A DNA stretch of 30,332 nucleotides from Conidiobolus incongruus B7586 (taxonomy: Eukaryota > Entomophthoromycota > Entomophthoromycetes > Entomophthorales > Conidiobolaceae): contig JNEM01008208.1 of the NCBI GenBank assembly GCA_000697335.1, forward strand, positions 1 through 30,332, read 5' to 3'. Positions within the stretch are counted from its first letter, which is position 1. The number at the start of each line of letters is the position of its first letter. The notes below the pieces were generated by a model. It saw only the letters and a list, made by a program, of their open reading frames with translations. It was not told the origin of the DNA and did not search any database. The position numbers and the translations under genes are program-made. Shown here in pieces: positions 24,201 through 30,332 of this stretch.

Positions 24201-24570
24201 TTGAAATATATTAGTGATTCAGTCCTGTCAACACAATTTAGATGCTTTTTATGCTTATTATATTATGCTTCAAAGTTCCGGAATTTCTGATAAATGGGTA
24301 ACTATATGGACCAATAAGAGCTCGGTATGATTGTGGTGGAGTTTAATTGGTAATATTGATAGAGATAATGTCTCAGAGTGCTTGCAGAACCAATGCGAAA
24401 TGAATAAAAACAAATTACACTTATTTAAAACTTTGAAATCTACAATTATGAAGGTTAAATTGATTATTACATCGATCATTGTATAACAAATCTATATCCA
24501 ATAATATAGAATTTTTCAGACATATTATTCAAACAATCCAACATTTTTATGCTATCAAATCCTTAATTAA
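21290..24570 (-). pseudogene. Decayed inverted copy of the chitin synthase C-terminal half
   Basis: Minus-strand copy of the gene at 25130-30332. Colinearity is clear: live base plus fossil base stays near 52630 throughout (52630, 52620, 52632 and 52633 at four anchor points). Anchors, fossil versus live, are DLIA-KCWIV versus DLGVYMRGVV near 24560, TELLLVH versus AEMIFVH near 24315, and MDSTMQNIF versus INSTIHNLL near 22780. At 22739 the pair is KDIYEIFC versus KDMCGFCC. Stops and frame changes interrupt it upstream of 22660, at about 60% base identity by eye. From 22655 down to at least 22301 it is almost identical to the live gene. The open frame 22581-21430 (383 codons) keeps the tail: two membrane helices, FSWGNTRKV, then a Gln/Ser/Pro-rich region. 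It cannot encode an active enzyme because the catalytic domain is ruined. How much further right it extends is unclear. Confidence 0.8.
22301..22655 (-). repeat. Left arm of near-identical inverted repeat
   Basis: 355 bp matching 29978-30332 in reverse complement with one mismatch (22370 against 30263). Identity starts abruptly at 22655; just upstream in gene sense the two copies are only about 60% alike. The arm probably continues leftward toward 21300, but its partner lies beyond the window. Confidence 0.95.
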
Positions 24571-25129
24571 ATTCCTTAATACCCTATAATAATAGAATGA
24601 CCAAAATATTATAAGTATCAATACCTTCCAAATGATATTGATATTTCAATCAACATCATTTTAATTCAATTAAATCCAGACTAATCCCAATTGGATTAAA
24701 TTTATAACGGAAAATTAATTATTACCTTTCCAAAATGAAAACAATATCAAACATTAAATTTCAAACCAATTTAAAGTTTTAAAAATTGATACAATGAAAT
24801 ATTACGTAGTTTCAACTAATTGAAACTGGTAAATTTTGATTTGAAATAGTAATAATCTAAAGTTTTTCAAACTGGTATTAAAGACTATAATATCCTAAAT
24901 ATTTCTATGTTTTTTGTTTTTATTTTTATTATTTAGTTGTTTTTTAGATATTTAATTACTAGAGTCGCTCTCTGGATAATTAAATTGAAATACGTATTAA
25001 TTAAATTGAAACCCTGCAAGTCCATTGGTTATATCTATTAAATCATTCTTATATCATTAATATATATTGTAATAAGCTTACTTAATTTTTATCAACTATT
25101 ATCAATTTTTAATTAGATAAAATAAAGAA
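24571..25129. other. Spacer upstream of the chitin synthase
   Basis: AT-rich DNA that must contain the promoter of the plus-strand chitin synthase. The decayed copy may extend into it, but I cannot align it convincingly beyond about 24570. No clear TATA box stands out from the background. The sequence just before the start codon is A-rich (AATAAAGAAATGG). Confidence 0.4.
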
Positions 25130-28100
25130 ATGGGATCCGAACAGATCCCTCTACATTTAAGTTTAAATCAATACATTAATAATCATAATCAAAATTTAAA
25201 GACGAATGATATTAATCAGCTCTTACTGGATGAGATAGCGTACAGATTAAAACAATTGGAATGTCCGTTCACGTGGATCTCCGAGAACTTGCTGATGTTG
25301 GTGGGTAGCGACAATGAGTTGGGGTGTTGGAATATGGAGCTGTTTCAGCAATTTTTGGGTGAAAGAACTCAGAAAAACCCCATGGAGTGGGAGAGTGCGG
25401 GAGGCATGTTGAGTTTGAATACGCCGCATCTATTTACACTAGTGGCAAAAGCTTACTTGAGTATGAAAAGATTGGGTACGGATCAAACTATTGTCATAAG
25501 GTAACTGATAAAATTTTTTGATATTATAATATTGGATCTAACCAAAAATCTAGTGGGATGTCATCTAGCGGCAAAAGCATGATATATCTTAGAACTCTAC
25601 AATATCTCGGTGAAATCGCCAAAAATCCGAAAAAGACGAATTTAACCCATCAAAAACTCTTACATTTGCCCACGATCCTGGAGAATTTAACGTATGCGAA
25701 GACGCCGAGCAATGTGAATCAGTCACATATGGGATTGTATCAAGAGCTCCAATTCAACCAGAAAGGAAGATTGATCGGATGTAAAACCTTGAATTATTCC
25801 TTGAATCACATTCCTCTGTTCCTGGCAGACTGTGGCAACAGTAGCTATGGTAACTTCAATATCTTCTACACTATTTACTATGGATGTTCGACCGATCTAA
25901 GAGATCAAATCCTACTACCGCCGATAGATCAAGCCAAGAAGCGGCGGCTTTGCTACAATGCCAAAGTCACAAAAGAAGCACTGCAGTACTACCAGGACCA
26001 ATTCCTTCAGCTTGCGGAAAGTATGACTTTTTTGGGATTCAATCACGCGACAATGCTGGAAATTTTCAGATTTGTATGTGCCTTGATCTATCTTGGGGAT
26101 TTGGACTTCATCAACAATGACCTATGTCCGGGGGAAAGTATTATCTTTAGCGATTTGACGGACGACACCATGACGAAAGTGTGTCAACTTCTGGGGATTT
26201 CCACTACAAAGATGGAGAAGTTCTTGACAAAGGTCACGAAAAAATGCACGGAAACGGGAGAGAATTTAGAACACATGATGACACCAGCACAATCAAAAGT
26301 GTACAGGGATCAATTGGTATCTGCACTATATTCCATCTTAGTTGATTGGATTCTGGAAATGACAAATTCTAGATTATGTAATTTTGACGCAGATCGTTTT
26401 ATAGCAATCGTTGAACAATTACCTCCATCTAAAATGGAGCCTGGTAATTTCGGGAGTGGAAAACTTTGCAATATTATCAATTACGAACAATTCGTAGTTA
26501 ACTTTACTAATGAATGGATCACAGAATTCATAACGTACCAAACCATGCTACCCTACAGCAGCGTTAGGGACTTTATGTTACAGGACAATATCCCCATTAG
26601 TCAAACTTTGATTGACGCATTCCCCAATGTGATTCCAAAGTTAACAACCAATGATCCCACCAAAAACACATTGGTTAGATGTTTAAACAACTATGCTCAA
26701 TATTCCCAAGCATTCAGCGACGACGATGGATTTGTAGGTCATTTGAACAGGAACTTAGATAGCAAAGAATGCTTCAATTTCGACCTGAATCACGACAAAT
26801 TCACCATTCGTCACTATTTCGGCAACGTGCACTACTCAGGTTCTGCACTTGTGGATGAAGCCACATCTCGCATCGACAACGATCTGAGCAACTTATTCGA
26901 AATTCCTCTGGCAAGCAACAATCCTTTCCTGAATCCCGATGCCACAGACTCAGAGCCATGCATGAATCCATTCGTTGTAGAGCTGATGAATTTCAAACAG
27001 TTTCAGGTGAATCCCAATTCAATTCCTACGAACGATATTGACGAGATGGAAATCAACCACAGAAGAATGAGTTTGAAACCCAAGAAGATGAAGAGTCAGA
27101 GAAACACAGCACTGTTTTTGGATTCGTTAAATATGGATTTGGGTTCAAGTCAAAGTAACAGACTGAACGAATTCGACTTCAATTTTAAGGAAATTATCGA
27201 CACAATTGAAAATACTCAGGTGTACAATGTAGTTTGTATCCGTCCCAACACTGATCACTCCGAAGCCGTGGATCGGGAAGCGATTGAAAGACAGTTGGAT
27301 GTATTTTGCATTCCGGAAATTATCCAACATTTGCAGTTTGATTTCCCTATATATATGGAGCAAACAGATTTCCTCATGCATTACGAACCCTTATTCCGCC
27401 ATTTGCAATATAATAACCAGAGCTGGTCGTCCTCTGGCGTGGAAATTCGGTACTACCTAAACCAACTGGGTCTCAAATCCAGTGTAGATTTTGTCCTCGG
27501 CAACTCCAAACTATTCATCAAATTTGGAGTGTGGGACAAGTTGGAACTTGAGTTGAGATGGCTCGCGAAGAATGAGCGACTGAGTGAGCATCACGAAATA
27601 AGGCATTTCAAGAGTGAAAAAACCCTGTTTACTCCTGATCCTACTACAGAGATCCCATTGAAGGACGAGGTGGACGACAATCGTGAATTTACGCTAAGTC
27701 CGTCAACGTCCGCTCCAGATACCTTGAGGGGATCGGAGCCTGCCGAAAAGGATGGCAAAGATATGCTAACGACGAGTCAGCGCAAAGTAGACGCTACACC
27801 CAAAGAGCCAATGACATTTGTTCGCAAGTGGTGGGTTCGTTTAACTTGGTTCATGACTTGGTGGATTCCCACATGCTGGCTAGCTCGCGTACTCAAAAAG
27901 ACTCGCAAGGATCAGCAGATGGCGTGGCGTGAAAAAGTCGCAATCTGCGAATTAATCTTCCTCTCCTGGTGTATAGTTCTCTTCGTGAACATCGGTCTCG
28001 GTTTGCTCCTATGTCCCCCCACGAAAGTATGGACAGTTAACGAAGTAAAAACACTCCAAGGCGAAGAAGATTTGGGTGTCTACATGCGCGGTGTAGTTTA

Positions 28101-30332
28101 TGATATTGCCAAATTCGCAAAACGCTGGCACGGTAAGGGATGGCAGCCTCAAGGTGTCGATCCCGAAATCATGTACGAATTTGGAGGTAAAGATATTTCC
28201 ACGACTTTTCCAATCCCTCTGTTCGTGGGATGTAGTGGTTTGGTTGAGGATCAACAGTTCCAACTTAAGAAGAATCTCACTGACGATAGTGCTGCCGAAA
28301 TGATTTTTGTACATACATCCGGACCGAGGACTCAATTCTTGGGAACCGATATGGAAGATCCTACCTGGTACTTTACGAAGGTGTTGCCTAAATTAAAATC
28401 CATGAAGAAGGGAGAGATCGTTTGGGGGTATCACGATCTTTACGAGATGAGAAATTCTGGCAGTAGACAAGTGGGAATTATCAATGATAAGGTATATGAC
28501 TTAACTCAATACTTTGAAACTATCAGTCTTCCCGAATATCGCAACAGAAATTCATCGATCAATGCTCACTTTCTTCCCGATGCCATCGAGCAGATGTTTG
28601 GCCCTAACTCTAAGCAGCAGGACCCTGAACTCACCAAAATATGGGATTCAAAGATTGGATTGGAAGGTATAGACAGGAAATTGATTATGAACTGTCTCAA
28701 TAATCAGTTTTACATCGGCAAAGTTGACAAGCGTTATTCCTTCAGATGTCAATTCACCAATTATCTCCTATTGTCATTCTCAGTATTTGTACTTTCTGTC
28801 ACACTGGTCAAATTCTTAGCAGCTTTACAGCTCACTAGTCGTCGCGAGCCAGGAGAAGGTGACAAATTTGTAATCTGTCAAATTCCGTGTTATACTGAAA
28901 ATGAAGAATCAATTCGAGCCTCACTGGACTCCATTGCAGAACTCAAATACGATGACCGTCGCAAGCTGATGTTCATCATCACCGATGGTATGGTAATTGG
29001 ATCGGGATGCGATAAAACCACTCCAGAAATCATTTGCGATGTTTTGGGTATTGAGAAGCCCGATTTCGAAACCAATTGCAAGTACTTTGAAAGCGTTGGT
29101 GAGGGCAAGAAACGTCACAATCGCGCAGTAGTCTACTCGGGACTCTATCAATGTGAGGGAAAGAGTGTACCCTACCTCCTCGTCATCAAAGTGGGAAGAC
29201 CCGACGAACGTTTGAAACCCGGAAATCGAGGCAAACGTGATTCCCAAATTGTGTTGATGCGCTTTTTGAATCGCGTGCATTTCGATACGCCAATGTGGCC
29301 CCTCGAAATTGAAATGTACCACCACATCAAAAACATCATTGGTGTCGATCCCAAACTGTATGAGTTCGTACTGATGGTGGATGCGGATACGAGAGTGTTG
29401 TCGGATTCGTTAACCAGACTCATTTCGGTGATGAAGAGGGACAATAGAATTGCCGGATTGTGCGGTGAGACGCAATTGGCTAACGAGAACGACAGTTTTA
29501 CGACGATGATCCAAATTTACGAGTACTATATCAGTCACCACTTGAGTAAGGCTTTCGAATCTCTTTTTGGCACGGTTACTTGTCTCCCCGGATGTTTCTG
29601 TATGTATCGTATTAGAAGTGTCAAGAATGTTCCACTATTGATTTCAGATAAGGTAATTAAAGAGTACTCCAGATCCAATGTCGACACACTCCATCTCAAG
29701 AATCTATTATGGCTGGGTGAGGATCGTTACTTAACTACCCTAATGATGAAATACTTCCCAAATTACAAATTGAAATTCACACCTGATGCCAAATGCTTGA
29801 CTGTTGCCCCTCACAAATTCAGAGTGTTGCTATCTCAACGTAGAAGATGGATCAATTCGACTATTCACAATCTATTGGAATTGGTCATGCTTAAGGACAT
29901 GTGTGGATTCTGTTGCTTCAGTATGAGATTTGTCGTGCTTTTAGATCTTTTGGGTACTCTGATTTTACCAGCTACAGTATTCTACTTAATTTATATTATT
30001 ATTGCTGCTTGCGTTGGATTCCAATACATTAGCAACCTTTCGTTAATTATTATGGGGTCAATTTATATCCTTCAAGCTCTCATTTTCATTCTTAAGCACC
30101 AATGGCAACATATCGGATGGATGATTTTCTATCTTTTGGGAATGCCACTCTTCAATGTCTTCATCCCAATGTACAGTTACTGGCATTTGGATGATTTCAG
30201 TTGGGGTAACACTCGCAAAGTCATGGGTGATGGTAAATTAGTAGAAATTGACGAAGATGAAACTGATAATAACGATAATGGAGATTTGGAAAAGAATGGA
30301 TTTACCAGTGAAAAGGACTGGTACACCTACGA
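25130..30332 (+). CDS. Chitin synthase with myosin-motor-like domain, 3' end beyond window
   Basis: Polymerises UDP-GlcNAc into chitin at the plasma membrane, with the motor-like domain helping delivery or retention at growth sites. The exons are 25130-25500 and 25554 onward, with 1716 codons visible and no interruption. Residues 1 to about 800 are a divergent motor-like region: P-loop SGMSSSGKS (124-132, against GESGAGKT in myosins) and a switch-I-like NSSYGNF (from 219). I see no switch II motif. A membrane helix lies at about 921-945, then a cytochrome-b5-like fold without the heme HPGG, a second helix at about 1192-1216, and the family-2 glycosyltransferase domain. Catalytic motifs are present: DAD (1400-1402), the acceptor-site-like QIYEYY, ED in GEDRYL (1513-1514) and QRRRW (1552-1556). 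Several C-terminal helices and SWGNTR (from 1673) follow. This is the class V/VII architecture. The start is the first ATG of the open frame. The last 355 bp duplicate 22301-22655. Confidence 0.93.
25501..25553 (+). other. Chitin synthase intron 1 (53 nt)
   Basis: It starts GTAACT and ends ATCTAG. GGATCTAACC is a possible branch site. Splicing joins ATA AG/T GGG and creates the P-loop serine, giving the continuous SGMSSSGKS motif. Without removal the frame stops after one codon. The intron therefore sits exactly within the nucleotide-binding loop of the motor-like domain. Confidence 0.9.
29978..30332 (+). repeat. Right arm of near-identical inverted repeat
   Basis: The last 355 bp of the window, inside the chitin synthase, match 22301-22655 in reverse complement with one mismatch: ACT (Thr) here at 30262-30264 against ATT (Ile) in the other copy. 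The arm is cut by the end of the window, so its true length is unknown. Confidence 0.95.

Noticed and set aside
24270-24479. 69-codon minus-strand frame as a stand-alone small gene
   Set aside because: Its residues align with the cytochrome-b5-like region of the chitin synthase (TELLLVH against AEMIFVH), so it is part of the fossil copy.
25884-26120. 78-codon plus-strand frame within the chitin synthase
   Set aside because: It is in another frame of the uninterrupted 25554-30332 exon.
28009-28335. 108-codon minus-strand frame opposite the chitin synthase, and similar frames at 28921-29325, 29172-29444, 28890-29108 and 27145-27381
   Set aside because: All lie opposite conserved coding sequence of the chitin synthase and show no family features; they are shadows of its codon pattern.
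1-30332. tRNA, rRNA or CRISPR features
   Set aside because: I found no T-arm or cloverleaf pattern, no rRNA-like conserved block and no regularly spaced direct repeats by eye. A covariance-model search would be needed to exclude small RNAs.

Overview
The window looks like nuclear DNA of a fungus with a very AT-rich genome. Intergenic DNA is dominated by A/T runs, while the genes are clearly richer in G+C. Three spliced introns are visible and all are very short (49, 58 and 53 nt). The genes are eukaryotic and fungal: a 14-helix DHA2-type major facilitator transporter, the U3 snoRNP WD40 protein Rrp9 (U3-55K), and a chitin synthase with an N-terminal myosin-motor-like domain. An AT-rich filamentous or early-diverging fungus fits best, but I cannot name the lineage from this sequence.

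Layout. Bases 1-3400 are AT-rich and hold two copies of a dispersed LTR-like repeat. Bases 3420-3965 are an isolated island of much higher G+C that I cannot identify. The MFS transporter is at 5324-6898 (+), with a TATA-like box and a tiny upstream ORF. A long gene-free stretch follows, ending in a decayed F-box-like gene (10.5-11.5 kb, -) and a third LTR-like copy (-). RRP9 is at 12470-14145 (+) in three exons. Bases 14.1-18.3 kb are gene-free. Bases 18.4-21.2 kb hold weak gene relics and a fourth LTR-like copy with a 4-bp target duplication.

The right third is the notable part. A chitin synthase starts at 25130 (+) and runs off the window end. Immediately to its left, pointing the other way, lies a second copy of the same gene's C-terminal half (about 21.3-24.6 kb, -). 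From about 22656 to at least 24570 that copy is an old fossil, alignable by eye but with broken frames. From 22655 leftward it abruptly becomes almost identical to the live gene: 355 bp with one mismatch before the window ends. A ruined gene carrying a pristine 3' segment suggests gene conversion or recombination between inverted copies, or an assembly artefact at a contig end.

The three intact genes belong to unrelated pathways (drug or metabolite export, rRNA processing, cell-wall synthesis) and show no sign of joint regulation.
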